Origin: Rhodamnia argentea
Lineage: Eukaryota > Streptophyta > Magnoliopsida > Myrtales > Myrtaceae
Assembly: GCF_020921035.1 (NCBI RefSeq)
Contig: NC_063158.1
Location: 7,050,001-7,114,000 of the forward strand
Direction: 5' to 3'
Length of the DNA stretch: 64,000 nucleotides
Shown here: one piece after another, positions 35,621 to 47,059 of the stretch
How the letters are laid out: every line of letters begins with the position of its first letter
Position numbering within the stretch: position 1 is the stretch's first letter
Translations under genes and position numbers: made by a program
Notes under the pieces: model-generated
What the model saw: the letters and a program-made list of their open reading frames with translations, nothing else
Told to the model about the DNA's origin: nothing
Databases searched by the model: none

Positions 35621-36877
35621 ACAACATCTAAAGTCAGTTAATTTATTTACAATATTTAAGATTTATATATACTTTGGTTGACTTTGAGCAAAACCAAAAG
35701 AACAAATGTTGCTGAGTTTATCTTTGATAATAATTTAAGAAAAAATAGTTAAGAGAATCATAAAAGCTCAAATTTAGAAAACTAGCTGTAGAGATGACTA
35801 CAAACATATTTTTTGAACTTACTTTTTTGTTTAATTGACTTTTTAAAGCATGTGTGTTTTTTTTTTTTTTGGGGGGGGGGATTGGTCCTTTAGTTAAAAC
35901 AAAAATGGAAAAGTGGGGTGGACTGATTCGTAAATAACACATCAATGCTGACTTGATAAATTATTTTTAGGTGTTAACTAGAGAAAATATTCGGATTCTT
36001 TTTAAAAGAAACGAACAAATCGTAAGAGAGAGTAAAGGAGAAGACAAAGGAGCCAGGGCCGGCACTGGCCATAAATCAGCGAGGCCTGTCAAGCCCTTGC
36101 TGGCTGTCATTGAGGTGGGTGACCATAGGGGATGATGCTTGGCAAGGTTCTTGTGACCCCGAACGAGGGCCAAATCTAGCATAGGTCGCATTATTCAAGT
36201 TAGATTTGGGCGAGGGTCGTGTCATCGCACCAAACGTCGTTGGAGATTGTGCACCCACCGACGTTAATCATCGGGATCGCATGACTTTTGACATCACCTC
36301 ACGGTGGTTGCTCGACTGAGGCTTAATTGTATTTTTTTCCTTTCAAATTTCTTTCTTCTTATTTTCTAAAATGTAATTTTTCAATACTAATTATTTCTAA
36401 GCATTTCTCATCTGTAAAATAACATGTTACGTTAGCATTGATTAACAACGATGTTAGCATTTTCTTTCCTAATTTTGACAAAAGGACGAATTCGTTCCCA
36501 TTACATGGAAAGAAAAGAAAAAAAATAATTCAACGACCTATTATTTGAAAATGTTCCGGCACTTCTCATGCCCTTCTTCCTTGAATTTTTTTTTTTTTTT
36601 TGCATGCACGTACTTATTTCCTTTGATCTCTTTTCACTTTTAATTAACAAACGAAGATTCATTCAAGTATAACGTACCTATCACCAAGTAACAACTAGAG
36701 CACGTCACATCATTTCACATAACAAAGTGAGTTACTCGACAAAGCACTCGGAGTCGGAACGATGATTACCCAAGATATTTCACCTTTTAAATTTTCTCTT
36801 TGGTTGCTCCAATTTTTTTTTTCTCTTTGGTGTGAATGGGTTTGCAAATCCTTGGCATCGTTAGGGGCGTAAACTTA
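35621..36877. other. Intergenic, no gene; possible GC-rich core of a decayed element
   Basis: The segment 36055-36260 is GC-rich (GCCAGGGCCGGCACTGGCC...) inside AT-rich DNA and resembles the cores of the nearby foldback elements, suggesting another decayed copy whose arms I cannot define. A G-tract lies at about 35870-35880. Long T-tracts near 35858-35870 and 36587-36601. Confidence 0.35.
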
Positions 36878-37341
36878 GGGCGCGCATGTTAACACTTCTC
36901 TGTTAGAAATCAACTTTTGACCGGAAGTTGATTTATCTACTTCTCCTCAAAAGCGTAAGTCGACTTTTCTACTTTTGCTCCAAATTAACTTCTGATCGGA
37001 GAAATTTATTTGGTAACAGTTGAAAATTTATACTTTTAAAACATTATTAATAAAATATTCGATGGCCGGCGGCGAGCGGGCCGCGGAGGTGGGCGCGGCG
37101 TAGGTCGGTGTGGTCGAAAAAGTTATTCTAAAGCGGAGAAGTAAAATTTTTTTACTTTTTAAAGTTGGATGAAAGTGTTGTTAGAAGTTGAAAATCATTC
37201 TAGAAGTTAAAAATCCTACCGGAAGTCAATTTTTTTACCAAATAGATTTATATTTCGACAAGATTTTTACCAAACGGATTTCCTTGCCAAATTAATTTCT
37301 CACAGAGAAATTTAGAAGCGGAAGTGTTATCATGCAGCTCC
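36878..37341. mobile_element. MITE, PIF/Harbinger-like, 464 bp, TTA target duplication
   Basis: The left end GGGCGCGCATGTTAACACTTC pairs with the right end (reverse complement GGAGCTGCATGATAACACTTC). TTA is present on both sides (36875-36877 and 37342-37344). Subterminal AGAAGTTGAAAA/CGGAAGTTGATTT motifs recur in both arms. The short core around 37060-37120 is GC-rich (GCCGGCGGCGAGCGGGCC). No coding capacity. Confidence 0.75.
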
Positions 37342-37642
37342 TTAGTTATTAGGCGATCTATGCTACATCTTTTTTGTTTTCGGTCCAAAGTTTCCAAGGA
37401 CTTTCACATGTCATTTTCGACACAATTATTCCAACAACAACAAAAGCAAAATAAATTCAACGATATTTAAAAACCCCCACAGAAAAAAAAAATAAAATAA
37501 AAGGCCAAAATATTCCAAACTGAAAAGGACAGGGCCCCCATCGACCCACCAAATGCGGGCGTGCGAATTTCCACATAAGCCCTCCGACAACACCAAAATT
37601 ACCACATGTACCCCGCGCTTTTGAAAAGTTGCTCAAGAGAAT

Positions 37643-38499
37643 TCAGAAAAACAGAGTCGCCAACAGCAAAGAGACGCCCCACGCCGCCTCGCGCACGTTC
37701 ACGCCCCCGCGCGAACCCCCGTTCCCCGGTGCATCCACCACCGTGACGGGCGGCGAATTCGCCGCGTCTGGGCCGGGAGGCTCGGCGTACGGGGGCGGCG
37801 GCGGCTGGTTGAGGCTCGGCGGCAGGCCGGAGCCGTGCTTGACGTCGATCTCGAAACTCATCCCGTTCTGGCACTGGACTCCGTCGTCGGCGTCGGAGAA
37901 GAAGTAGTTCGGGCCCTCGAGGGTCAATGGGACCGCCACGGTCAGCGCCTTCCCGAACTGGCCGCTGCCTCCGCCGTACAGGAAGGTGTCGTTGCCGGAG
38001 GCGTTGTCGATGTTGCAGGCCTGGTAGGTCGTGAGGTTGTAGGTCTGGATCACGGTCAGGTTCGTGTTCGTGTTGAATACTGCGCACAGACCACCAAATC
38101 AGGAAACTATCAGATTCGGAAATCCATCAACCGAGTGGTTCATGACAAATCAGTCGAAATTAGCGACAATCGAAGGCGAGCTTTGACCTAATCATCTCCA
38201 AAATCAGCTGAGCTCCAGCGAAAAGGCATGCATTCACGGATTAATAAGTGCTGCGGATGTTCAAGAGAGAGTTGAGTAATGAGGAGGTGCTTACGGAGAA
38301 AGTCGCCGAGGTTGAAGGTCTGAGAAGCGGCCCAAGCGGAGTAGTTGGCAGAGGTGGCGTTGGTGATCTCATTGAAGAACCAGCCGGAGTTGCCGCCGAC
38401 GGTATAGTTCGTGTACCCGGCGGCGGCGGCGGCGGAGGAGGAGGCGGCGATCAAGAGGCAGAGCGCGATGGCCGTCAGATTGGCTGTAGCCACGGCCAT
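37643..38499 (-). CDS. Phytocyanin (early nodulin-like) protein lacking copper ligands, 2 exons
   Basis: Exons 38499-38295 and 38079-37643 join in frame (split Leu codon) to 213 aa. Signal peptide at residues ~1-27 (hydrophobic, alanine-rich), phytocyanin domain ~28-135 (YTVGGNSGWFF, WAASQTFNLGDFL, then DADDGVQCQNGMSFEIDV), a proline-rich linker (LNQPPPPPYAEPPGP) and a hydrophobic C terminus (WGVSLLLATLFF) typical of GPI-anchor addition. The positions where blue copper proteins have His, Cys and His carry other residues (TNTNLTVIQT; SDADDGVQC), while the disulfide cysteines (YQAC, VQC) remain. It therefore should be an apoplastic, membrane-anchored arabinogalactan-like protein without electron transfer activity. 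The two-exon structure fits the family. Confidence 0.88.
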
Positions 38500-38666
38500 T
38501 GCGAGGCGTCTGATCTGGCGACTTTTGGGCGGGTCACTCCTTGTCTTTGTGGGTCTATCTCTGATCTCTCTCTGAGTTGACTTTAAGAAGGAGCTGGGAT
38601 GAGCAGCTTGTTGACTGGGGTGCTGGGTTGGGCACCCCGTGTTCGTGGGATCCTTACAATGACTTT
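38500..38666 (-). promoter_or_regulatory. 5' flank of the phytocyanin gene
   Basis: Sequence upstream of the ATG at 38499, short and bounded by a foldback element; it contains a TCTCTCTCTG stretch near 38560-38575. No core promoter motif assigned. Confidence 0.3.
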
Positions 38667-39583
38667 GGATACCCGCGGCAACATTTTTTAAACAGAAATC
38701 TATTTAATAGCGTAATTTTTTAATAGAATTTTATTTGGTTATGCAATTTTATTTTTTTGCTTCTAGAAAAAAATTTTACTTCAAAAATAATTTTGGAGCT
38801 ACTTGAAAAAGAAAAAAAAAAAAAAAAAATTTACTTTTCTTCGGAAGTTAAAATTAGAAAGAGATAACCAATGCCCATGAAATTGGGTTTTTGACATTTG
38901 TATTGTACTTTTGTTTTTAGCGTTCGAGGATTTCCTCTGTTGGCTCTTCTAATGTGATGTTGCATTTGAGGATTTCAATTATTTAAATATAATCTTGTTA
39001 CGTGATGTTGTATCTTAGCATTTGGATTTTCTACTGAGGATTCTTGTAATGTGATGTATTTCGAGATCCTCGTTCGTTCTATTTGAGGATTTCATAAGTT
39101 GGCTTTTTCAATGTGATGTTGTGTTATCATAAGTTGGCTTTTTCAATGTGATGTTGTGTTATGATATTTCAATGTGATGTTGTGTTATGATATTTCTATC
39201 AATTGTGCCTGATGATTTCCTATCTTGATACTTGTAACGTGATGTTGTATTTTAGGATTTTTTTTTTAATCTTCTAATACAATTTTCCCCATAAAATCGG
39301 CCCCCATTTGCATAAAATAGTTAGATGATAAATTATATGCAACTTTCCTTGAATAACATGCATTATACGATAGGGTCAATAATTTTTCGTAGAATATTTT
39401 GCGCTAATTGTGTTTTAGAAGTAGAAAATTTCAACCATTATCAAATAAATTTATGTTCTAAAAGCAGAAATTTTATTTTGTTATCAAGCGCGTTTCTCTA
39501 ATCGGAAATCTACTTCTAAAGCAGAAGTAGAAATATCAACCTCTGGCCGGAAGATAATTTCTAGAGCCGTTGCCGTGGGCGCC
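38667..39583. mobile_element. Probable foldback element with an internal degenerate minisatellite
   Basis: The ends GGATACCCGCGGCAAC and (reverse complement) GGGCGCCCACGGCAAC form an imperfect inverted repeat, with AGAAATCTA/AGCAGAAATTT-like motifs further in on both arms. The core (38930-39260) is built of loosely repeated TAATGTGATGTTGTATTT/TTTCAATGTGATGTTGTG units, at least seven copies with variable spacing; a 35-bp-spaced part at 39100-39200 is nearly exact. No coding capacity. Element limits approximate. Confidence 0.55.
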
Positions 39584-39959
39584 CTGGGTTACTAGGGTCG
39601 AATGTCGATCATCCTTCTCTTCTTCGTTTTACTAATAAAAAGAAGCAAGCACTCTTCTCTAGTAGATCGAGGTAGGGGCTTCGATTAATGCCTCAAGACC
39701 GGATCGTGCATCGACAGGTATAGCCAAACGATGGACGAACTTCATGCCGTCTGTCTTTGCAAACTCTTGTTCGAGATGTAACAAACAATCCTTAGAGGTT
39801 GGACTACTTTACTCTTAAGGTCAAAAACCAACGATGAAACGGAGCTAGGACGGATGGGATTGCACGTAGCAAGCACCGTCCAGGAATGAGTCGTAGATGA
39901 GCCACAAAAACAATGAATAATTAAATCTCCCAAATGCCGAACACATGAATTGCTCAACC

Positions 39960-40370
39960 ACATTCAAATCATCTTCTGTGAAGGGCTTGGCTTACCCCTC
40001 CCCTTTTAACCTCAGTCAGTACTTTACTTGTGATGAAGAGGCCATAACGAAGTGAAAGACCCAGATAATGGACAGAGTTCACACAATTGATCGGTTGATC
40101 TCCATCTATACAGCTCAGACTGAATTCCTCACAAGCACATGTACGTTCACTGAAACTTCTTAAACCACCCAATTCAGGACGTCTAATCTACTCAGGGAAG
40201 ACAAATCATCACGCTTTGCCATCTTCAAGCAAAGCATATATACCGATAAGAATCCTCGGAATTCTTCGATTAAGTTGAAACTACTTAGATCTACAGACGG
40301 AAGCTCCGAAACCATTTTGGCAATTACTCGAATCAGATGGTAAGCATGGGGAACATTTTGCCTCTGCGAT
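39960..40370 (-). pseudogene. Possible scrap of a TIR-NBS-LRR type LRR region
   Basis: On the minus strand the frame reads SELPSVDLSS, FRGFLSVYMLCLK and DLSSLSRLDVLN, which resembles the C-terminal leucine-rich repeats of plant TNL receptors. After LDVLN the match seems to continue only after a frame change (GGLRSFSERTCACEEF). No NB-ARC or TIR domain is nearby. The call rests on repeat-like spacing of leucines and is weak. Confidence 0.35.
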
Positions 40371-40521
40371 ATGTTACTTCATGGGCAAGCATTGTCACAG
40401 AGAAAGAAGACTGCAGAATTGCGGCGGTACAGAAGGCCTGCATGATTTGATGATGGTTTTTCTTATTTTGTTTGAGTTCTGCGATATTATTAACATAAAC
40501 AGCGTTAACAGATTGGTGAAC

Positions 40522-43500
40522 TTAAGTCTCTTGTCTGCGGGTGACTGCAACATGGAGACCTCCATCGATGTGAAGATTGATCATTGTTCTGTAGTTGACA
40601 GGTTTCTTCTCGTCAGCCAATTTGAACGTAAAACAGCTCAGCAACACGGCGGAGAATATCTTCATCTGCCTATAAGCGAATTCTTTACCGAGACAAATCC
40701 TTGGTCCAGCCTGCTCAGCAACAATAGACGCTAAGATGAACGAAATTTAATGAAAAAAAAAAAGGAAAAGGACTGGGTTGCTACTTGCCATAGGTCGATA
40801 TTCGAATAACCTGTTTCCTTGATCTGAGAGAACTTGAATGTAGATGTTCATAGTGAGATGAAGAACGTATATGGAGAAGAATGAACCACATGATGCATGC
40901 AATTTTGTTCCTATTCAAATTACTTAATTCTGGCAATGCACCAATATGAAGGTCAAACTGAAGGTGCATGCAGCGGAGTGAACAGGTCAATGCCATTGAA
41001 TTTGAGTTTCATTTTTTTCTGACCTGAAAGGCTGTAAACTTGAAAGGGCTTTCAGGTTGGAATACTCCATTCGAATCCAGCCATCTCTCTGGACGAAAAT
41101 CTTCTGCATCATCGCCCCATATGAATTTCATCCTGCCCATTGCATACGGCTGAAAGGATACCATGTCTCCTTTTCTTACACTGAACCCATCTGGGAAAAC
41201 ATCATCAGAAAAGCAAATTTTTGCGTCCTGATTGAACAATAATTTCAAAATTTATTAGCAAAGCCAACAGATAGATCTAAATTGAAAACTGAATTGATAG
41301 CAACTGTAACAAAATCAAAGAATTAAGATCACAAGAGCTTACGAAAGGAATTCTAACTGATCATCTAAGTCATAATTTTTATGTCGGGGTTTGAATGCAT
41401 TTTGTGCTAGCTAAGGTGAGGGAAGGGTTGCGGCTTGAACGCGGGACTACTTCCTGAAGAAAAATGGCCTTTGCCTAGTGGGCCAACTTAAAATTTCAAA
41501 GCTGACGGGACTAACCACTAAAAATCAATAACAAAACAATGCAAACTTGTATGTATTTTACGGATACATTTAGGATCACAAGCCTTCCATGGACTGTGGA
41601 GACAGAAAAAATCAAGATATTCCTCACCACTGGAAGTGCAGGATAGAGCCGGAGAGTTTCTGTTATCGCTGCATGGAGGTAATGCGTCTTTTGTAGAGCC
41701 TCTTCCCCCATATTTGCAGCAAAACTGGCAAAATCCGAAATCTTTTTGACATTGCTCATTTGTTTTACTTCTTGCACAACCTTCTCTTGTATAATTGGAT
41801 ATTTGCAGAGCATGTAAATGAACCAGGAAAGCGTGGCTGCAGTTGTGTCTTTGCCAGCAATAATGAAGTTGAGTATTATATCCCGCAAGTATGTCAGGTC
41901 AGTCTCTGTCACTTGGAGAAACCTAGACAATATGTCTTCTTTCTTCATCTGCAAGATCCATGCAACATTCTATCATGACATTTCCACAAAAAAAAATGTA
42001 GCCACAGGATTGTTAACTTACAGAAGGATCGTCTGTCGAATTGTGCATTTGCTCAATCTTCCTCCTAATGAGCTTGTATACAAAGTCGTCAATTACTCTG
42101 ACGTTTTTCTTCAGTGCTGCTTCTGATCCAATATTCAGAAAGTTCTTAATCTTCCAGAAGACATCAACATATCGCCGCAAGGTCATTGCACTTGCATCAT
42201 CAAAAGCCCTACTGAATTCAGCACCCTCTTCGCTTGTTCCACACATGCTATCCAGTTCAACTCCAAATGCAACTTTAAATATGGAATCCAGAGTTGACTT
42301 CATAAATAAATCCTGCATAAAACATCTCGTTACACGATGAAGAAACTACAGCAAGATTATCTAAGTCATATTCAATAATGCAAAATTTACCTGTATATCT
42401 ACAATTTGGTCAGTACTTGCTGCTTCAGACAATATATTTGCCAACTTAGCAGCATTTCTTCGGAAGACTACACTGCTGAAGTCTCTCAACACTTTTGTGG
42501 AGAACTCATAGCTTGACACTTTCCTCTGCTGGCGCCACTTATCACCATCGACAGTGAAAATTCCGTCCCCTAATAGATCCTTTAGAAGGCTGTAGTTGTA
42601 CCATCCCTGCGTATGGTTTTAAGTCATATCATGCAATCCTCAAACTTGGGCTTGTGCACTAAAATCTCTATGACTAACCAGCTTTTTGTCATCCGACTCT
42701 CTCGCAGCTCATTTAACATCCAGAAAGGACATCCACGAATACTTTACCTTTGTTATGACAATTCCAGTTTTAAAAGCATAACCATTAAGTAGATTTCTTG
42801 GGTTAATGAAATCCACAAAATTCCAGAACCCCATTAGCCAGTGTAATCTCATAGTCTTTTCTACTGGTAAATTGAACACTAATTGACTGTCTGGCGTCTG
42901 CTTGGGTATCGTCACTGCCATTAGTTAACAAACAGCAACCACAACTAGCAAGCTACCCAGCATGCCACAAACTTCGGCTGGCAACACTGACATTTCACCG
43001 TGGCCACCAGTTCTAAATGGAATTTGCCCACCTCCCCATTAAAAGAACTAAACCACCCACGCTGCCATGCAAAATATAGGAACCCAACTTTCTAGCACCA
43101 CCAGCATCGCAAATGGATAGCCTGTCACTGGCCATAAACACCGAATGGCAAGAATTTTGATGTATTGATGTCGGTTTTAGTGTGGTAAACATGTTTGAGA
43201 CATTATCAAATACTCGAAATGCATGTCCATCCGTATTATCAAAAAGATGCAACCAAAATCCCACTTGCAGGAAATTAATTACTAGGATGAAGATTCTATT
43301 CTTCCAACAACTGAAAATCAGTAGATGTCATTCAGCGCAACCACATAGCAGATATTTAACGAGAGACAAGTCGGAACTCTGAAAGGGGTACGAGACCGTG
43401 AATACTTCTTCCATCTTTTTCACTAAAATCCAAGCCATACATGGTCATTGACGCAGGTACTCTGACTATAGTCACCCAGTCGTTTGGATCGATAGATGCA

Positions 43501-43968
43501 GAGCACCATATAATCAATCTTTCGACCGAGTGAACTTTCTCCGCCCCCAAGAAAAAAGAGCCCCGCTGCGTCTTCTCCTATAGGCACTCGTAAACACAAA
43601 AAAAATTGGGGGGCACTTTATAAATCCATCATCAACCCTGAACCCCAACTTACCTTGCCATAATTCTCAAAGTTGGTCTTGAGCATGTACTCCACGTTGG
43701 CCGGGTCAGAGGTGTAAACCTCGCTCCTGAAAGGGCTGAGCAACCTGTAGGTCCTGTGCTTGCCGGCAAGATCGGTCATGTAGTGGTGCAAGCGACCGAA
43801 GTTGAGGAGCTGGTTCAAAACAGTCCCAGCGACAGGGTGGTACTTCTTGGCCGCCGCCTTGCCCCGATTCTGCTTCAATGTTTTGGCGAAGAGGTGGGCG
43901 AAAGCCAGAGCCAAGACCAGAGCCGAAGCTGTGAAGAAGATTGGGTCGGAGAACAAAGCCGGGGCCAT
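40522..43968 (-). CDS. Cytochrome P450, CYP704 type (6 exons)
   Basis: Minus-strand exons: 43968-43654, 42606-42391, 42312-42022, 41948-41628, 41227-41024, 40710-40522; the joined frame gives 511 aa. The N terminus is a membrane anchor (ALVLALAFAHLFA, residues ~10-25), so ER-bound. Motifs: I-helix AGKDTT (305-310), ExxR in ETLR (371-374), PERW (427-430), heme loop FxxGPRICLG with heme-ligand Cys455. Similarity to CYP704A/C (for example YAMGRMKFIWG and FRPERWL) from memory; that family contains fatty-acid omega-hydroxylases, with other members in sporopollenin synthesis. The substrate here is not known. A long upstream ORF extension exists but the ATG at 43968 is followed by a normal P450 anchor, so I used it. 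Intron 1 (42607-43653) is the largest. Confidence 0.94.
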
Positions 43969-45109
43969 GTTTGGAGCGGGCAGCGGAGGAGGAAGCGGTC
44001 GGGGTCGATGGGGTTCGCACTTTACAAAGGCTGGGTTCTTGTTTTGTATGTCCGCCAGTGGACAGGCTGGACGAGAAGCCATGTACGGTGAGAAGTTAAG
44101 CCATTGCCTGATTTGAAATCTCACGCGGATTGAGCTATGTTGTACGATGGGAAAAAAATCTTTGTTGTACGATGTGGAAAGATTATAACGGCCCACTGCC
44201 TCCGACAATCACAGCCTCCGAGAATGGATTGACCTGGTCCGCTCGAAAATAGTTCCGCCCAAATTCATTAATTTTCATGCAATATAAATTTAATAATCCA
44301 AAATTACGATACATTCTATTCGATTCATATTACTAAAACGCCCTTACCAAATCAAGATGAGAGCATGGAGTTGGCGAGCAGAGATCTAATGAGGGCAAGA
44401 GAGAGTCATAATGAAAGGTACATCTATATTATTTTGGGTTTCACCGTTTCACGCCCATTCATAACTCATTTAATTAATATAATTAATTATAGGACGACTT
44501 AGCTCCTCATGGGTTGACAAATAAGATTATGACTCGTTTTGACAAGTTACCATGTAATCACCCACGTTTGGCATATGTTTGTAAGGCACGCACTTATAAT
44601 GGATGTATCGAAGTCATGACATCTCAAAGCTAAACTATTGTGAATATAGATAAGCGAATCGATAAAATAGACGGAAGGAAGAAAAAGAAAATCTGACACG
44701 GTATTTACATGATTCGATTCGTTGGAATCTACGTTTACGGGGAGAGCAACACGGAATTTCACTATAGAAATAAGCCATATAACGAAGATAATAATTACTC
44801 GAGCATTTAAATACATTTAGCGTTTCTAATAACTCAGACAGTGTTTAGTTCCTCACGATTTCTAGTGAAGTCCCGCTCAAGGAATTGCACAAACTCTACT
44901 AGTAAGAATTTAACTAGCTGAATCACTCTAGTGTAATTACAATAAGAAAATCTCCTCCTACCGAGAGTTCCTACGTTTTTTTCAAGTAAACTTTGCGTTT
45001 CTCACTTCCTAGAGCTCCATTTATACTAATAAAGGATGAGAGGTTCACATGGCATCCTGCTTCATCCTTGTTCGAGGACTCCTTTAATTACTATTTTTAA
45101 ATTTTTGAT
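43969..45109. promoter_or_regulatory. Upstream region of the CYP704-type gene
   Basis: Minus-strand promoter region of the P450, ending at the nested transposon block. AT-rich, no further gene. No regulatory site could be assigned. Confidence 0.35.
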
Positions 45110-45718
45110 GGGCGAAATGACACTTTAAATGTCAATATTTATGTACGGTGCTCACATTGATATCGATATATTTTTTTTTATCACTTAAATGTCATATCGG
45201 AGAAAAAATGATCACTTAAGTGCTAATGAAGAGAGATTTTAGCCGAAAAAATACGTGGTATTTATATTTAAAACATTTTAGTGCTACGTCATTTATAAGT
45301 CCACAAATTTTCTTATAAAATATTAGTCCACGTAGACCGTAGGAAATTTTATTTGAAAAAAAAGTCTATGTGGCAATTTTTACTAAAAAATCATTCTTAA
45401 AATTTAAAAAAAGTAGAAAATATTGACAGCTTTTTTATTTTACTTTTTTTGTTATTTAGTTATGGGAAAAATTCAAAAAAGGGCCCGAAGTCTTCTTGTT
45501 TTTTCAAATTAGGGCCCCAAGTGAACTCTATTGCAAATAAGGGTCCAAAGTGACATGGTGTGTTTCAATTAAGGGATTGAAGTAGCCATAGTATTTCAAG
45601 AAAGGGTCCGGCCTGAAGGGCACTTTCGTCATTTCACATTTTAATTTTTTTGTTCATTTTCCTCCCTTTTTTTTCCTTTTTTATTTATAATTTTTAAAAA
45701 AATAATAAAAAAAAGCCG

Positions 45719-45750
45719 CACAGGTGGGAGGGCTGCCCCTCCCGCCTGTG
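45719..45750. repeat. Near-perfect GC-rich hairpin inside the inner element
   Basis: CACAGGTGGGAGGGC and CCCCTCCCGCCTGTG are inverted complements separated by two bases, giving a stem of about 15 bp with a single mismatch. Confidence 0.75.
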
Positions 45751-46199
45751 TGGCCGCCGGTGCATCGCATATGGGGGGGGTGTCGGCGACGACGGTGAAG
45801 GCCCGCCCTAATAATATAGTCTTAGACCGACGACAGTCTAAGCCTCAACCGCGGGGTCCTCTGGTGGCGCGACGGCTCAAGGTATTGGGTCGGGTGCAGA
45901 TCCGAGCTTCTTGGGCTCGGATCTGGTGGCGAGGGGAAGGCGGGCCGGCGATTGAACAAATAGCCGGTGGCGCGAGGTGGAGTCGGTGGTTGAGTGGGTG
46001 GCGGTGAACAGAGAAGGAGATAGGGGTTGGACCTCACCAAGCTCGTGGGTTCGTGGGTCTTTCGGCCGCGGGTTCAGGGGCTCGAAATGGTGGCAGCGGC
46101 GGCGAGAGGCTTAGACCGACGGTCGAGCGGCGCGACTGTAAGTGGGTTGAGGTGGACGGTTGGCTGGCATCTACAGATGGAGGGGTGGCTGTGAGCAAC

Positions 46200-46400
46200 A
46201 GAAGGAAGGAGAAGGAGAAGATGAAGACGAAGGAGAAGAAAGAAAAGAAAGAGTAGGGGAGGGCCTGGTCGCATCAGGAAAGAAGGAGAAGGAGAAGATG
46301 AAGACGAAGGAGAAGAAAGAAGCATCAGGAAAGAAGGAGAAGGAAAAGATGAAGACGAAGGAGAAGAAAGAAAAGAAAGAGTAAGGTAGGGCCTGGTCGC
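46200..46400. repeat. Purine-rich minisatellite (GAAGGAGAAGGAGAAGATGAAGAC units)
   Basis: Three near-identical ~60-bp units with GAAGGAGAAGATGAAGACG-type sequence and a longer repeat that includes GGGCCTGGTCGCATCAGGA at 46262 and 46391. It forms the core of the inner transposon; open frames across it are low complexity (Lys/Glu) and not genes. Confidence 0.75.
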
Positions 46401-47059
46401 ATCAGGAGGGAGAGAGAGAGAGAGTGAAGGAAAAAAAAAAGGTGTAAAACAGATAAAAAAATAAATAAATCAAATAAATAAAAAGACGAAAATGCCCTTA
46501 AAATCAGACCCTTTTTTGAAATTTTATGATCACTTCAAGCCCTTATTTGAAACAATATTCACTTCAGGCCCTTATTTGAGAAAATGAAGATACTTCAGGC
46601 CCTTATTTGAAACAGAGATCATTTGAGGCCCTTATTTGAGAAAACAAGAAGACTTCGGGCCCTTTTTTGGATTTTTCCCTTTAGTTATTTACCTTAATTT
46701 CTATTTTTTTTTATTTTTCAGTACAAATAAGTGAGTAAATTTTGATTTTTTTTTGCGGATAAAAATGATGCAGATTGTATTATCATTTTGCATATACAAA
46801 TGCTGATTTTTTTTTTTTATAGTTTTTAGCCAATTCTTAATTTTTTAATATTAGGTGGATTTTTTTTAAGTAAGTCGCGGCTTTTTTTATTGCTTAGCGA
46901 GATCCTCCGGTGAGTCACATAAGATTTCTGGTAATGTTAATCGGAGTTGGTACTCAAATAATCGTTTTAAAAAAAATTGATATTTAAATAATCCAAAAAA
47001 ATATTGATACTAAAATGGGCGCCGTACACAAATATTGGCACTTGAGATGTCTTTATGCC

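Larger units (their letters stand above)
45464..46679. mobile_element. Inner foldback element with exact 9-bp TTTAGTTAT target duplication
   Basis: TTTAGTTAT at 45455-45463 is repeated at 46680-46688. The ends GGGAAAAATTCAAAAAAGGGCC and GGCCCTTTTTTGGATTTTTCCC are inverted repeats, and each arm has about five copies of a GGGCCCTTATTTGAAAC-type motif in opposite orientation. The 9-bp duplication and long inverted repeats point to a Mutator-like, non-autonomous element. The core is GC- and GA-rich and includes a hairpin (45719-45750) and a purine-rich minisatellite (46200-46390). The many short ORFs in it are not plausible genes. Confidence 0.85.
45110..47059. mobile_element. Outer foldback element, interrupted by a younger one
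   Basis: The left arm GGGCGAAATGACACTTTAAATGTCAATATTTATGTACGGTGC (45110-45152) pairs with the reverse complement of the right arm, GGCATAAAGACATCTCAAGTGCCAATATTTGTGTACGGCGC (ending 47059). Flanks ATTTTTGAT / TTTTTTGAT fit a ~9-bp duplication. The element is cut near its middle by the 45464-46679 insertion. Non-coding. Confidence 0.7.

Noticed and set aside
43969-44208. Upstream in-frame extension of the P450 first exon (80 residues)
   Set aside because: The extension has no transit-peptide or P450 character; the ATG at 43968 starts the expected membrane anchor.
45750-46400. Plus- and minus-strand ORFs of 60-85 codons inside the inner foldback element
   Set aside because: Low-complexity Lys/Glu or Pro/Ser sequence arising from the minisatellite and GC-rich core; no conserved domain.
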